64,000 nt of DNA from Paraplanobispora takensis (GCF_016863195.1 NZ_BOOK01000016.1:238925-302924), one strand, 5' to 3'. Shown: positions 7,732 through 16,689, numbered from the stretch's first letter. The notes: generated from the sequence alone by a model not told the origin. Numbers and translations: made by a program.

Positions 7732-8355
7732 TCACCGGTCCGGTCGGCCTGCGGTGGGCTCTTGTCCCACGCGTCGCCGTTGCCGGTGGGCGTCTGCGCG
7801 GCGTCCCCGCGGGGTCCTTCCCCACGGCTTGTAGATCGACAGGATGGTCGCGACGACGAGCAGGATGAAGGCGGCGAGGTTGCCCGCGATCAACAGGGTG
7901 CGGACGGCGTGCCCGGTGGCGGGTACGGCCGGGCCCGTCGCCTCGGCGAGGGCCCGGCCGGTCCACTCGTGCAGGAAGAAGAAGCCGTTGGCCATCGCCA
8001 GCAGGACCAGCCCCAGCTTGGCGACGACCCAGTGGTGCTTCAGGACGCCCCAGTTGCTGGACAGGCCGCTGACTATGCCGCTGAGGAGGGTGAGCAGCGC
8101 CGTCGGAATGACGATCACATCGTCGATGAGGACCATGATCTGATAACCGGTTCGTACGAACGCCGGGTCCTGCGACTGCCGCAGCGTCATCCCCAGGACG
8201 ATCATGACGACCGCCACGCCGAGCCAGCCGACCGAGCCGCCGACGTGGATGACGAGTGCCGCCCTGCGCAGGCGTGGTCGCCGCGGGGAGCGTCCGGCCG
8301 CGGTACGGCTCGCCGGGCGCGGGCGCGAAGCAGTGGTGGAACGTTCGTCGGACAT
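7732..8355 (-). CDS. Four-helix membrane protein
   Basis: From ATG 8355 the 207-residue product has a basic N-terminus (about 30 residues), then four membrane helices (about 32-55, 75-98, 108-126 and 145-170) and a very basic tail. Short motifs (HVGGSVGWLGV in helix 1, a conserved-looking HHWVVAKLGLV) resemble actinobacterial DUF2269-like integral membrane proteins. It is transcribed divergently from the adjacent sensor kinase gene, with a shared control region of about 190 bp, so it may be a target of that two-component system. No enzyme motif is seen. Confidence 0.7.
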   Translation of the reverse strand: MSDERSTTASRPRPASRTAAGRSPRRPRLRRAALVIHVGGSVGWLGVAVVMIVLGMTLRQSQDPAFVRTGYQIMVLIDDVIVIPTALLTLLSGIVSGLSSNWGVLKHHWVVAKLGLVLLAMANGFFFLHEWTGRALAEATGPAVPATGHAVRTLLIAGNLAAFILLVVATILSIYKPWGRTPRGRRADAHRQRRRVGQEPTAGRPDR

Positions 8356-8534
8356 GGCCGCCAGCGTGCCGTCGCCCGGCCGTCGCTGTCGTCGCCCGGG
8401 CAACGGATCATGGTCTGCGCGCCGGAGCGCAGGGGTCCTGCCACATCCGCCGTAGCCGAGTGCGTGCGCGCCGTACGTCGGGGAACGTACGGCGCATACG
8501 GTCTGATACCGATGACGGGTGAGTCTCCGCTTCC

Positions 8535-8550
8535 TAGGCTGACGGGCGTG
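8535..8550 (+). promoter_or_regulatory. -10 element and leaderless GTG of kinase gene
   Basis: TAGGCT (8535-8540) is followed by seven bases and the GTG at 8548. This is the spacing expected when transcription starts at the first base of the start codon, and there is no ribosome site before the GTG. It argues for GTG 8548 over the in-frame ATG at 8512. Confidence 0.5.
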
Positions 8551-9693
8551 AGGTTCTCCCGGGCCCGGCTGTGGGACTGCGCGGTGGCGGCGGTCGCCGT
8601 GCCGCTGTTCATCGCGGGGAGCGCGGCGGCGTCCCGGAGCGGGGCGCCGTCCTTCCGTGCGCTCGACGCGCTCGCTCACATTCTGCTCGTCGTGGCCGGG
8701 CTGGCTCTCGCGGCCCGATCGCGGTACCCGGTGGCGGTCTTCGCCGTCACGCTCGCCTGCTGCGCGGGGATGCTCGCGCGGCACTACGCCTACGGGCCGG
8801 TTTTCCTCGCGTCGTACGTGGCCCTCGTCACCGTGGTGGTCCGCCATGGTCTGCGGACAGGACTGGCGGCGGCGGGCGCCGCCGGAACCGTGCTGCTGGT
8901 CGCCGATGTGATCGGCTGGGGACGCGAGTGGGTCGTCGAAGACGCCGGCGCCTGGATCGTCTGGTACGCCTCGCTGCTGATCCCCGCCGCGGTCGGCGCG
9001 GTGGTCCGCCTCGACCGGGACCGGCGGGCGAACGCGGAGGAGGCCGAGGCGGAGCGGCAGCTGCGGCGCCTCCAGGATGAGCGCCTGGCGCTCGCCCGGG
9101 AGGTCCACGACGTACTCGGTCACAGCCTCAGCGTGATCAGCATGCGTGCCGGCGTCGCGCTCCATGTCGCCCGGCGTCGCCCGGATCAGGCCCTGGAGGC
9201 GTTGGAGGCGATCCGGAAGACGAGTAAGGAGGCGCTGGACGCGTTGCGGACGACGCTCGATCTTGTCAGGGAGCAGCACTCCTCCCCGGGTCCGGAGCAC
9301 ATCGGCGGTCTCGTGGAGTCGATCAGGGCGGCAGGGCAGCGGGTCGAGCTGACCGTCGGCGGTGATCCGGCGCGGCTCCCCGGGGCGACAGGGCACGCCG
9401 TCTACCGGATCGTGCAGGAAGCCCTCACCAACGTGGTACGGCACGCGAAGCGGGCCACGGCGACCGTGAAGATCGACTACCGTTCGGACGAGGTGATCGT
9501 GTCGGTGACCGACGACGGCGCCGGGCGCACGCGCGACATCCCCGGCAACGGGATCACGGGCATGCGGGAACGGGTGGCGGCACTGCGCGGCACGCTCACG
9601 GCGGGCCCGCAGGACGAGGGCGGCTTCGCCGTACACGCGCGGCTGCCGGTGACGGGAGAGGGCCGGCATGATCAAGGTTCTGATCGCCGATGA
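8548..9693 (+). CDS. NarL-type sensor histidine kinase
   Basis: The 381-residue product has about five N-terminal membrane helices (residues 5-145), a coiled linker rich in E and R, a HisKA_3 dimerisation helix with the phosphoacceptor in REVHDVLGHSLSVI, and an HATPase domain with the N-box QEALTNVVRHA and G-box VTDDGAGRTRDIPGNGITGM. It should autophosphorylate and pass phosphate to the regulator encoded by the next gene, which overlaps it by 26 bp. The signal sensed in the membrane domain is unknown. Confidence 0.93.
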   Translation: MRFSRARLWDCAVAAVAVPLFIAGSAAASRSGAPSFRALDALAHILLVVAGLALAARSRYPVAVFAVTLACCAGMLARHYAYGPVFLASYVALVTVVVRHGLRTGLAAAGAAGTVLLVADVIGWGREWVVEDAGAWIVWYASLLIPAAVGAVVRLDRDRRANAEEAEAERQLRRLQDERLALAREVHDVLGHSLSVISMRAGVALHVARRRPDQALEALEAIRKTSKEALDALRTTLDLVREQHSSPGPEHIGGLVESIRAAGQRVELTVGGDPARLPGATGHAVYRIVQEALTNVVRHAKRATATVKIDYRSDEVIVSVTDDGAGRTRDIPGNGITGMRERVAALRGTLTAGPQDEGGFAVHARLPVTGEGRHDQGSDRR

Positions 9694-10318
9694 TCAGGCG
9701 CTGGTCCGGATCGGCCTGCGGGTGCTGATCGAGACCGAGGACGACCTGGAAGTGGCGGGGGAGGCCGCCGACGGGCGGGAAGCCCTGGAACTGGCCCGGC
9801 GGCTGCGTCCGGACGTCGTGCTCATGGACATCCGGATGCCCGGTATGGACGGCCTGGCCGCGCTCCGCGGCATTCTCTCCGATCCGGCGCTGAGCGGGAC
9901 GCGCGTGGTCATGCTGACCACATTCGAGATCGACGACTACATCTTCACGGCACTGCGCGAGGGCGCCAGCGGCTTCCTGATCAAGGACGCCGAGCCGGAA
10001 GAGCTGCTCAGAGCGGTCCGGGTGGTGGCGGACGGCGGCTCCCTGCTGTCGCCCTCGGTGACGCGGCGGGTGATCGGCGAGTTCGCCTCCCGCCGTACTC
10101 CGGTGGTGCCGCACGGGAGGCTGGGGGAGCTGACCCGGCGGGAGCGCGAGATCGTGGGGTTGGTCGGTGAGGGGTTGTCCAACGACGAGATCGCCGCTCG
10201 CCTGATGGTCAGCCCGGCCACGGTACGCACTCATGTGGGCAGGGCCATGACCAAACTCGACGCCCGCGACCGGGCCCGGCTCGTGGTGATCGCCTACCGG
10301 TCGGGTCTCGTACGTTGA
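9668..10318 (+). CDS. NarL/FixJ-family response regulator
   Basis: The 216-residue protein has a receiver domain (1-120) with the acidic pair at D8-D9, the phosphoacceptor D54 in VVLMDIRMPGMDG and the conserved lysine in GFLIKDAEPEELL. A LuxR-type HTH follows (about 150-210; LTRREREIVGLVGEGLSNDE, then VSPATVRTHVGRAM). It is translationally coupled to the kinase through a 26-bp overlap. The divergent membrane gene at 7732-8355 is a plausible target. Confidence 0.95.
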   Translation: MIKVLIADDQALVRIGLRVLIETEDDLEVAGEAADGREALELARRLRPDVVLMDIRMPGMDGLAALRGILSDPALSGTRVVMLTTFEIDDYIFTALREGASGFLIKDAEPEELLRAVRVVADGGSLLSPSVTRRVIGEFASRRTPVVPHGRLGELTRREREIVGLVGEGLSNDEIAARLMVSPATVRTHVGRAMTKLDARDRARLVVIAYRSGLVR

Positions 10319-10435
10319 TCGCGCAGGCCGCGGCGGTACTCCTCCAGGAATCCGGCGATCAGGGTGACGGGGCCTGCCTGCCGCCCGTCGGCTGGGCGGT
10401 ACGACCGTGAACGGACGACGGCCGGTCGCGGCAGC

Positions 10436-10906
10436 TCATCCGCCGCAGGTGGAGTATTCCCTGCTGCTGACGTAGTCCTGGACCAGCCAGCCGGACTCGG
10501 TTCTGCGCAGGGTCAGAGTCCCCAGGTCGTTGGGGGTTTCCGCCAGCTCCACATCGTCGGGGTGTGTCCATCCCCTGCCGCAGTATCCGCTGACCTCGGC
10601 CTCCTCGCCCTCCGTCTTGAGCCCGGTGGGAACCATCTGCCGATAGGCGTCCCGATTGGTGATCTTGCCGTGGAACAGGTTGACGGCCTGCACGCAGGTG
10701 CTCATCTCGTTGCTGCGAGCGAACAGCTCCTGCGCGGACACCGACATCAGGTTGCAGGCGTCTTCGCCCTCGTCGTCGGCGATGAACGCGGTCAGCCTCG
10801 TCAACGTCTCCTGCGGTGTGTCCGCCCCTTCGGGCTCGCCGCTGCCGCAGCCTGCGGCGGCCAGCGAGGACATTGCGAGGACGAGCAGCAGGCGGTGCGG
10901 GCGCAT
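10436..10906 (-). CDS. Putative lipoprotein, 156 aa
   Basis: ATG 10906 with GGAG close upstream begins a lipoprotein signal (LLVLAMSSLAAAGCGSG, lipobox A-A-G-C at residue 20). The mature domain of about 135 residues holds paired cysteines (DACNLMS, STCVQAV, SGYCGRG, STCGG) that could form two disulfides outside the cell, and a fold like NTF2/SnoaL-type stress or immunity lipoproteins is possible (LTLRRTESGWLVQDY near the end). It is convergent with the two-component operon. No specific role can be assigned. Confidence 0.75.
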   Translation of the reverse strand: MRPHRLLLVLAMSSLAAAGCGSGEPEGADTPQETLTRLTAFIADDEGEDACNLMSVSAQELFARSNEMSTCVQAVNLFHGKITNRDAYRQMVPTGLKTEGEEAEVSGYCGRGWTHPDDVELAETPNDLGTLTLRRTESGWLVQDYVSSREYSTCGG

Positions 10907-11075
10907 AGCTCTCCAGTCGGATGGTCGGGATGATCTTCCCGGCGCCGACTTTATCTATTTTTCAGTTTTTATGCTGACTTACCGCAAATTAGTGCATGAG
11001 AGTGCGACAAAGGCCACGATAAATGGATATTTGCGTACGAAGTCATGTCCAGCATCTGAGGACGGGCAGTGGCGG

Positions 11076-11102
11076 TGTCGGATCGGGACGGAGGCGTTCG
11101 TA
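11076..11102 (+). promoter_or_regulatory. ECF42-like promoter, imperfect
   Basis: TGTCGG (11076-11081), a 17-bp spacer and CGTA (11099-11102) lie upstream of the first DGPF/sigma module. This is the same geometry as the better match at 27679-27705 and close to the ECF42 consensus as I know it (TGTCGA and CGA/TC). Both boxes have one mismatch here. Confidence 0.4.
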
Positions 11103-11158
11103 GTAAGGGTGAGAGGCCGCCCGCGAGGGGCGCTCCGAAGCACAGGAGATGATCCGAG

Positions 11159-11488
11159 ATGCAGTACCTGGTTTCCGTGATCTTCGACAGGGACAAGGAC
11201 GGCTTCGCCACTCCGGAGGAGGGGGCTGCGATCGACGTGTTCAACGAGCGGCTCATGGCCGAGGGGCACTGGGTCTTCGCCGGTGGCCTCGGGACGACCG
11301 ACTCGGCCACTGTGATCGACAACCGGGGCGGGGAGACGATGTTCACCGACGGGCCCTTCCTGGAGTCGAAGGAGTTCGTCGCCGGCTTCTGGATCATCGA
11401 GGCCGCGGACCTCGACGTGGCGCTCAAGCTCGCCGCCGAGGGATCGAAGGCCTGCAACCGCAAGGTCGAGGTGCGGCCATTCATGTGA
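11159..11488 (+). CDS. YCII/DGPF-domain protein, partner of ECF42 sigma
   Basis: The 109-residue product belongs to the YCII-like alpha-beta fold family, with the signature TDGPFLESKEFVAGFWIIEA. DGPF proteins are encoded next to ECF42 sigma factors throughout actinobacteria; their biochemical role is not settled, and genetic data in Streptomyces suggest that they are not anti-sigma factors. Its stop overlaps the GTG of the sigma gene as GTGA, so the two are translationally coupled. A GGAG ribosome site lies about ten bases before the ATG. Confidence 0.92.
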   Translation: MQYLVSVIFDRDKDGFATPEEGAAIDVFNERLMAEGHWVFAGGLGTTDSATVIDNRGGETMFTDGPFLESKEFVAGFWIIEAADLDVALKLAAEGSKACNRKVEVRPFM

Positions 11489-12720
11489 ACGACGCCGATG
11501 TCGGGAAGGCGATCACCCGGGCGCACCATGAGGAGTGGGCGCGGCTGGTCGCCTTCCTGACCAGGCGTCTGGGTGATCTCGACATCGCCGAGGAGGCGGC
11601 GGCCGAGGCGTTCGCGGCCGCCGTCCAGCGGTGGCCGGTCGACGGCGTGCCGCCCAACCCCGGCGCCTGGCTGACCACCACCGCCAATCGCAAGGCCATC
11701 GACCGGATCCGGCGCGAGACCAGGCGTGAGGACAAGCACAAGGAGGCTCAGCTGTTGTACGACGACGACCCGCCCGAGCCTGCCGGCGTCATCGGCGACG
11801 AGCGGCTCCGGCTGATCTTCACCTGCTGTCACCCGGCGCTGGCCATGGAGACCCGCGTGGCGCTGACGCTGCGCATGGTCGCCGGTCTGACCGTGCCCGA
11901 GATCGCCCGTGCCTTCCTGGTCCGGGAGAGCACCATGGGGCGGCGGATCACCCGTGCGAAGGACAAGATCAAGGCGGCTCGCATCCCCTATCGGGTGCCG
12001 CCCGCGGAAGATCTCCCGAACCGCGTCTCCGGCGTCCTGGCCGTTCTCTTCCTCGTCTTCAACGAGGGCTATCTCGCGAGCGGCCCCGACAGCGATCCCG
12101 TACGTCACGACCTGACCGCCGAGGCGATCCGGCTCACCCGCCTGATCCGTGACCTCATGCCGGAAGACGGTGAGGTGGCCGGGCTGCTGGCGCTGATGCT
12201 CCTGATCGAGGCCCGCCGTACCGCCCGGGTCTCGGGCGGCGGCGAGCTGGTCCCCCTCGACGAGCAGGACCGCGGGGCCTGGGACGCGGCGCTGATCGCC
12301 GAGGGCCATCGGCTGGTACGCGAGCGTCTGGCCGCCGGGCAGGCCCCGGGCCGCTATCAGATCCTCGCCGCGATCAACGCCGTGCACACCTCCGCCCGCG
12401 ACGTACGCGACACCGACTGGTCGCAGGTCGTCGCCCTCTACGACCAGCTCGTCCGCCTCGACCCCTCGCCGATCGTCGCCCTCAACCGGGCCATCGCGGT
12501 CGCCGAGCTCGACGGCCCGGAGGCGGCGCTGGCGGCCGTCGACCGTCTCGAGGGCAAACTTGCCGGCTATCACGCCTACCATGCGACCCGCGCCGACCTG
12601 CTGCGCCGGCTGGGCCGCAGTCACACCTCACGGGCGGCGTACGACAGAGCCATCGAGCTCGCGGGCAACACCGCCGAGGTCGCCTACCTGACACGCCGCC
12701 GCGACCAGCTGGGACGGTGA
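11485..12720 (+). CDS. ECF42 sigma factor with TPR-type extension
   Basis: The GTG at 11485 gives 411 residues: sigma region 2 (about 12-75), region 4 (about 110-165; LTVPEIARAFLVRESTMGRR), then a long helical C-terminal extension (about 185-405) ending in tetratricopeptide-like repeats (FNEGYLASG, LALMLLIEARRTARV, IVALNRAIAVAELDGPEAAL, SHTSRAAYDRAIELA). The size and extension define group ECF42, in which the tail is needed for activity. No anti-sigma factor is nearby. A second, diverged copy of the same two-gene module is at 26031-27637 on the other strand. Confidence 0.93.
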   Translation: MNDADVGKAITRAHHEEWARLVAFLTRRLGDLDIAEEAAAEAFAAAVQRWPVDGVPPNPGAWLTTTANRKAIDRIRRETRREDKHKEAQLLYDDDPPEPAGVIGDERLRLIFTCCHPALAMETRVALTLRMVAGLTVPEIARAFLVRESTMGRRITRAKDKIKAARIPYRVPPAEDLPNRVSGVLAVLFLVFNEGYLASGPDSDPVRHDLTAEAIRLTRLIRDLMPEDGEVAGLLALMLLIEARRTARVSGGGELVPLDEQDRGAWDAALIAEGHRLVRERLAAGQAPGRYQILAAINAVHTSARDVRDTDWSQVVALYDQLVRLDPSPIVALNRAIAVAELDGPEAALAAVDRLEGKLAGYHAYHATRADLLRRLGRSHTSRAAYDRAIELAGNTAEVAYLTRRRDQLGR

Positions 12721-12927
12721 CCCGGTCGCCGACGTCTTCCGCTGCCGCCGTGGCCTTTCTTGCTCGTGGTGACGTGGTCTTCCCCCCAGGCCGGAGAGCT
12801 GATGAGCGACGGAACCGCTGGTTTTCAAGAGCAGGGATCTTGTGGAATCCGAGGGCGATCCTGCACCGTACTCTCACATTCCCTGCGCCCGATCGTCGCG
12901 GGCGGATCGGCTCTCGTCTCCTTGCCG
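12721..12927. other. Stretch without supported gene
   Basis: Between the ECF42 gene and the possible small ORF at 12928 I see nothing that can be supported. Frames in this stretch lack ribosome sites and family resemblance. The composition is slightly less GC-biased than the genes on either side, which fits intergenic or decayed sequence. Confidence 0.35.
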
Positions 12928-13110
12928 ATGAACCCGGTCGCCTGCCTTCCCTGGTTCGCCAGACACGGCGTGCTGAAGGCGGTCCTGATGGCTTTCGCCG
13001 TTCTCGTCGCCACGGCCGGTCCGGCGGCGATGATCGTTCACGACGTCACCGCCGACGCGACTCCGGGCCAGTGCCTCCCGCCCCGGTGGCCCTCCTGGAT
13101 CACCCGGTGA
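12928..13110 (+). CDS. Possible small single-pass membrane protein, 60 aa
   Basis: ATG 12928 could start a 60-residue protein with one hydrophobic helix (VLKAVLMAFAVLVATAGPAA) after a short basic N-terminus. The frame remains open upstream to 12760 without better starts. No clear ribosome site precedes the ATG. The only support is the signal-like N-terminus; the C-terminus is low in predicted structure. Confidence 0.3.
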   Translation: MNPVACLPWFARHGVLKAVLMAFAVLVATAGPAAMIVHDVTADATPGQCLPPRWPSWITR

Positions 13111-13131
13111 CGGGGTCGGGCCGGCCCCGCC

Positions 13132-13758
13132 TCAGCCGCGCATGAGTCCCGAACGGCGGGCCAGCTCGTCTTCCGCGGGGGTGCCTTCTCTCGTGCCCGG
13201 TCTGCTGCGGGTGACGTAGCGGAACGGCATGCCTCCCGGCACCGCCAGGATGCCGCCGAAGCGGGTGTCACCGGCGAACCACATCTCGTCCCCGGCCACC
13301 GGCCCCCGGTGACCGGGGCCGTCCCATCCGTCCCACGGCGGCGGGAACGAGCAGTGGCTCTGACCGTCCGGCTGCAGGAGCGTCACCCTGTTCTCGGTGC
13401 CCCATCGGCGGCCCCGTGCGCGTTCTCCGGCGCCGGACACCACTTTCACCGGCCCGGTGCGGCACGGCCACACCTGCCAGCCGTAGGTCTCCAGGATCCG
13501 TCGCTCCCTGTGCCGCGCGCGACGCCACAGCATCGCCAGGCCCGCCGTCGCCGAGAACGTGACCGCGAGCATCGCGCCGATCGCCCCGGCGGGACCTCCG
13601 GCCGGGAGGAGCACGGCCGCGAGCCCGCCCTGGGGGACGAGCGCGACCAGGGACCACAGAGCGCCCGCGCGCTCACGACGGCGCAGGACGGCCTCCACGC
13701 CGGGGGTGGCGACGGCCTTGTCCGGCAGTACGGCGTAGCCGTACTGATCTGCGATCAC
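13132..13758 (-). CDS. Two-helix membrane protein, 208 aa
   Basis: The GTG at 13758 follows GGAGG at six bases. The protein has a short cytoplasmic head, two adjacent membrane helices (about 35-55 and 57-78), and a soluble C-terminal domain (about 85-208) that looks beta-rich (GWQVWPCRTGPVKVV, FAGDTRFGGILAVPGG). This is a common layout of uncharacterised actinobacterial membrane proteins with a PH-like or short beta domain. It is followed on the same strand by nothing for several hundred bases. No known function. Confidence 0.65.
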   Translation of the reverse strand: MIADQYGYAVLPDKAVATPGVEAVLRRRERAGALWSLVALVPQGGLAAVLLPAGGPAGAIGAMLAVTFSATAGLAMLWRRARHRERRILETYGWQVWPCRTGPVKVVSGAGERARGRRWGTENRVTLLQPDGQSHCSFPPPWDGWDGPGHRGPVAGDEMWFAGDTRFGGILAVPGGMPFRYVTRSRPGTREGTPAEDELARRSGLMRG

Positions 13759-13930
13759 TGGGAACCTCCGGTCGGCGGTGCCCCGGCTTCCCCGTCCCTG
13801 ATGAGCCGGGAGGACGACATCCGGGTAGGCGGGCCGACCGCGAACCGGACGTGCCACGGGCTGTGACGCATTATGCCGGGGCGGGCTCCATCCGTTTTCC
13901 GGCTGCCGGCCACCGGCCGTCGGCCGCCGG

Positions 13931-14413
13931 TCAGGTGACCGGCACGATCCTCGCCTCGGCCAGGACGCCGTTCTCGATGTGGAGCAGGCCCAGGGTGCCG
14001 TGCGGCTGGCGGCGGCGGTCGGTGGGGGAGCCGGGGTTGAAGATGCGCAAGCCGCCCTCGCTCTCGTCGAGCGGGATGTGCGAGTGCCCGAAGACGACCA
14101 GGTCGGCCCCGGGGAACCGGCGGCGCAGCCGGGGCAGGCGTCCCCGTGCCGCGCCGCTGTCATGGATCATGGCCACGCGGAGCCCGTCCAGTTCGAGTTC
14201 GAGCGTCTCGGGTGCGACCACGTCAGGCCCGTCGTTGTTGCCCTTGACGGTGTGGACGGGCGCGTAGGCGGCCAGCTCGTCGAGCACGCCCGCGGTGCAG
14301 ACGTCCCCGGCGTGCAGGATGAGGTCGGCGCCGGTCAGGTGCTCGGCGACGCGGGCAGGGCAGGATTTCCACCGCCGCGGCGCGTGGGTGTCGGACAGGA
14401 CGACGACGTTCAC
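13931..14413 (-). CDS. YfcE/MJ0936-type metallophosphoesterase
   Basis: All the calcineurin-like phosphoesterase blocks are present in 160 residues: LSDTH (D8, H10), LHAGDVC, KGNNDGPD, MIHDSG and VFGHSHIP. The size and the GNND and GHSH spacing match the YfcE/YfcE-MJ0936 phosphodiesterases, soluble di-metal enzymes active on small phosphodiester substrates. The GTG at 14413 is the only reasonable start. It lies between a membrane protein and the GH43 gene on the same strand, with no sign of functional linkage. Confidence 0.9.
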   Translation of the reverse strand: MNVVVLSDTHAPRRWKSCPARVAEHLTGADLILHAGDVCTAGVLDELAAYAPVHTVKGNNDGPDVVAPETLELELDGLRVAMIHDSGAARGRLPRLRRRFPGADLVVFGHSHIPLDESEGGLRIFNPGSPTDRRRQPHGTLGLLHIENGVLAEARIVPVT

Positions 14414-14502
14414 GATGCCGTCCTGCCCGCGCCCGCGCCGGGCTCACCTTCTTCCCGCGCCGCCGTACGGCACCGCCGACCTCGCCTTCCCCGCGCCGCG
14501 GG

Positions 14503-16302
14503 TCAGCGGCGGTGGAGGCGGAAGTAGTCGAACTCGGCCGTGGCACCCGCGCCGCCCAGGGAGATGAGCCCGACGCGCAGGCCGGCGTCGGCCGGCAGGG
14601 TCCACACGCCGCCGTAGACCCAGTTGCGGCCGTCGCGGCTGGTGGCCGCGCGCAGTTCGTGCTCGCCGTCGCGCCGGTCGACCCGGTGGACCAGGCGCAG
14701 CCAGGTCTCCTCGGCGGGCGGTCCGACGATCGTGCCGCCGTAGGCGATCCGGCCCTCGTACGGCATCTCCTTGCCGAACTCGGTCTGGCGGGTGTTCCAG
14801 ATCGCGACGTGGACGAGCTTGGTGTAGAGATCGTCACCGGCGTAGGCGACGAGGCCGGCCTGCTGATAGTTGCGGACGCTGTCGGTTCCCAGGTCGATGC
14901 GGAGCTTGGTCTCGGCGGTCCAGTCTCCCTCGGGGACCTCGCGCAGCAGGACGGAGGCGGTGTTGTTCTCCCTGTTGAGCTCGGCGTCCTGGGTCGGCCA
15001 GCGCAGCGCCCCGCCGGTGACCTCTCCCTGCGGCGCGCGCACCCAGCTCCAGCCGGAGCCCAACTGCGTGCCGTCGAACTCGTCGCTGCGGCGGCGGTCG
15101 ACCGGGCCGGGGCGGGGGGCCGGCGCGACCTTCACCGGGCCGGTACGGCCCGGCGCCGGCTGCGGGTCCTCCGAGGCCCACGCGCCGCCCCGGACGGTCG
15201 GCCAGCCGCCGATCCAGTCGAGCCGGTCGATCAGCATGGGCCGCTCGTTGATCCCGAACGGCTCGTCGAGGTAGGGGTCGGCGCGGTCGATGGCGTGGTA
15301 GACCAGCCAGTCCTGCCCGGCCGGGTCGGTCACGACGGCGTTGTGCCCGGTGCCCACCCAGCGGTTGCCGTTCGGCGCGATGACGATCGTGCCGCCGGCC
15401 CGCGAGGTGGTCAGCGACACTCCCTCCCGGTCGGTGTAGGGGCCGGTGATGGAGCGCGAGCGCCCGGCGTAGACGCTGTAGCCCGTGGTCGGTCCGGCGC
15501 AGCAGTCGGCCGAGGAGGCGAACAGGTACCAGTAGCCGCCGCGGCGCACCAGGTAGCCGCCCTCGAACTTGTTGTCGACGGCGATCATCGTGGGCTCGCC
15601 CACGGCCTTCCTGCCGGTGGAGTCGAGGCGCGTGATGAAGATCCCGCCGTAGTAGGAGCCGTAGACGAGATACTCGGTCCCGTCGGTGTCGACGGCGTGG
15701 CTGGGATCGAAGGTCCACTTGAAGTCGCCGGAGGCCCCGGCGCCCCTGCGCGGTTCCACGACCGGGGCGCCCGAGTCGGTCCACGGGCCGGTCGGCGTCG
15801 GTGCGGTGGCCATCCCGATCGCGTTGTCGTTCGGCTCGGGCGTGAGGGTGGTCTGGGTGACCACGTAGTACAGGCGGTACTCGCCGTCGACGCGCCGGAT
15901 GTCCGGCGCCCACAGGCTCGCGCCCGCCGCGGTGTCGGCCCAGGCCGGCAGGGTGCGCTCGGTGAAGGCGTCACCGACGTAGGTCCAGTCGACCAGGTTC
16001 CGCGAGCGGGAGACGGGCAGGTAGTGGCGGGTCCCCTCGCCCTCGCGCAGGGGGTCGCTGGTCCCGAAGGCGTACCACCAGCCGTCCTCGCCCCGGACGA
16101 TCGCCGGGTCGGCGAAGGTGTCGGAGAAGGAGCGGCTGACCGGGTTGGTGTAGGTACGGGGCCCGCCCCCGCCGGGGGCCGCGACCGATCCGCCAAGGAC
16201 GGCGTCCGGCCCCGGATCCGCCTCCGCGGCCGGGGCCACCGCCAGCAGGCAGGTCAGGCCCGCCAATGCGGCGATCATCCGTTGAACGACTCTGGCACCC
16301 AT
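14503..16302 (-). CDS. Secreted GH43-family glycosidase
   Basis: The ATG at 16302 (GAGG five bases upstream; the in-frame start at 16329 is less likely) begins a Sec signal peptide ending near AAEADPGPD. A five-bladed GH43 catalytic domain follows (about 45-370), with the catalytic-base region FADPAIVRGEDGWWYAFG, the pKa-modulating Asp region DPSHAVDTDG, and NERPMLIDRLDWIGGWPTV near the end. A C-terminal concanavalin-like jelly roll (about 410-599) is of the type found in beta-xylosidases and arabinosidases. It should act outside the cell on arabinan or arabinoxylan side chains. The promoter carries a striking tandem palindrome (16367-16392). Confidence 0.92.
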   Translation of the reverse strand: MGARVVQRMIAALAGLTCLLAVAPAAEADPGPDAVLGGSVAAPGGGGPRTYTNPVSRSFSDTFADPAIVRGEDGWWYAFGTSDPLREGEGTRHYLPVSRSRNLVDWTYVGDAFTERTLPAWADTAAGASLWAPDIRRVDGEYRLYYVVTQTTLTPEPNDNAIGMATAPTPTGPWTDSGAPVVEPRRGAGASGDFKWTFDPSHAVDTDGTEYLVYGSYYGGIFITRLDSTGRKAVGEPTMIAVDNKFEGGYLVRRGGYWYLFASSADCCAGPTTGYSVYAGRSRSITGPYTDREGVSLTTSRAGGTIVIAPNGNRWVGTGHNAVVTDPAGQDWLVYHAIDRADPYLDEPFGINERPMLIDRLDWIGGWPTVRGGAWASEDPQPAPGRTGPVKVAPAPRPGPVDRRRSDEFDGTQLGSGWSWVRAPQGEVTGGALRWPTQDAELNRENNTASVLLREVPEGDWTAETKLRIDLGTDSVRNYQQAGLVAYAGDDLYTKLVHVAIWNTRQTEFGKEMPYEGRIAYGGTIVGPPAEETWLRLVHRVDRRDGEHELRAATSRDGRNWVYGGVWTLPADAGLRVGLISLGGAGATAEFDYFRLHRR

Positions 16303-16366
16303 GAAGACCTCTTCCGCTGCGCCTCGCACGTGTCCCCGACCGAACGCCCCCGTTCCCAGATCTTTC

Positions 16367-16392
16367 TACAACGTTGTATTCAACGTTGTACA
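16367..16392 (-). promoter_or_regulatory. Tandem palindromic operator of GH43 gene
   Basis: TACAACGTTGTA (16367-16378) is a perfect 12-bp palindrome. Two bases on, CAACGTTGTAC repeats most of it around a second centre. The central CG with flanking AA/TT is typical of LacI-family sites, which commonly repress glycosidase genes until their sugar is present. The site lies 65-90 bp upstream of the GH43 start, where it could overlap the promoter. No LacI-family gene is in this window. Confidence 0.7.
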
Positions 16393-16533
16393 TAGGTGGC
16401 CGCCACCATCCCGGCACGGACTTCACCGCGTCCGGACGTTAGAGGTGAGGGAGGCGGGGCACGTCGGCGGACAGGAAGATCCGAAACTGACCGGGCGTCC
16501 TCACGCCCGGCCGGACGTCACTGGAGGTCGTGC

Positions 16534-16689
16534 ATGCTGGCTCGGACCAGGCGAAGGGCGGCGCTGGCCGCCGCGGGGACGGCGATGCTCGCCGTACTGG
16601 CCGGTGGATGCGGAGGCGGCGACGAGGGCGACGACGACAGCCCGGACGTGGTCGAGACGACGGACACCGAGAACGACCAGGACGACTGA
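16534..16689 (+). CDS. Small acidic lipoprotein, 51 aa
   Basis: ATG 16534 has GGAGG at six bases and begins a lipoprotein signal (LAVLAGGCGGG, lipobox A-G-G-C at about residue 26). The mature part is only about 25 residues and almost all acidic or polar (DEGDDDSPDVVETTDTEN). Such mini-lipoproteins are frequent in actinobacteria with unknown roles. Its ribosome site and signal peptide make it more than a chance frame. Confidence 0.65.
   Translation: MLARTRRRAALAAAGTAMLAVLAGGCGGGDEGDDDSPDVVETTDTENDQDD

Noticed and set aside
8535..8550. Alternative start ATG 8512 for the sensor kinase
   Set aside because: It would put the -10-like TAGGCT inside the coding region; leaderless GTG 8548 is a better fit, though not certain.
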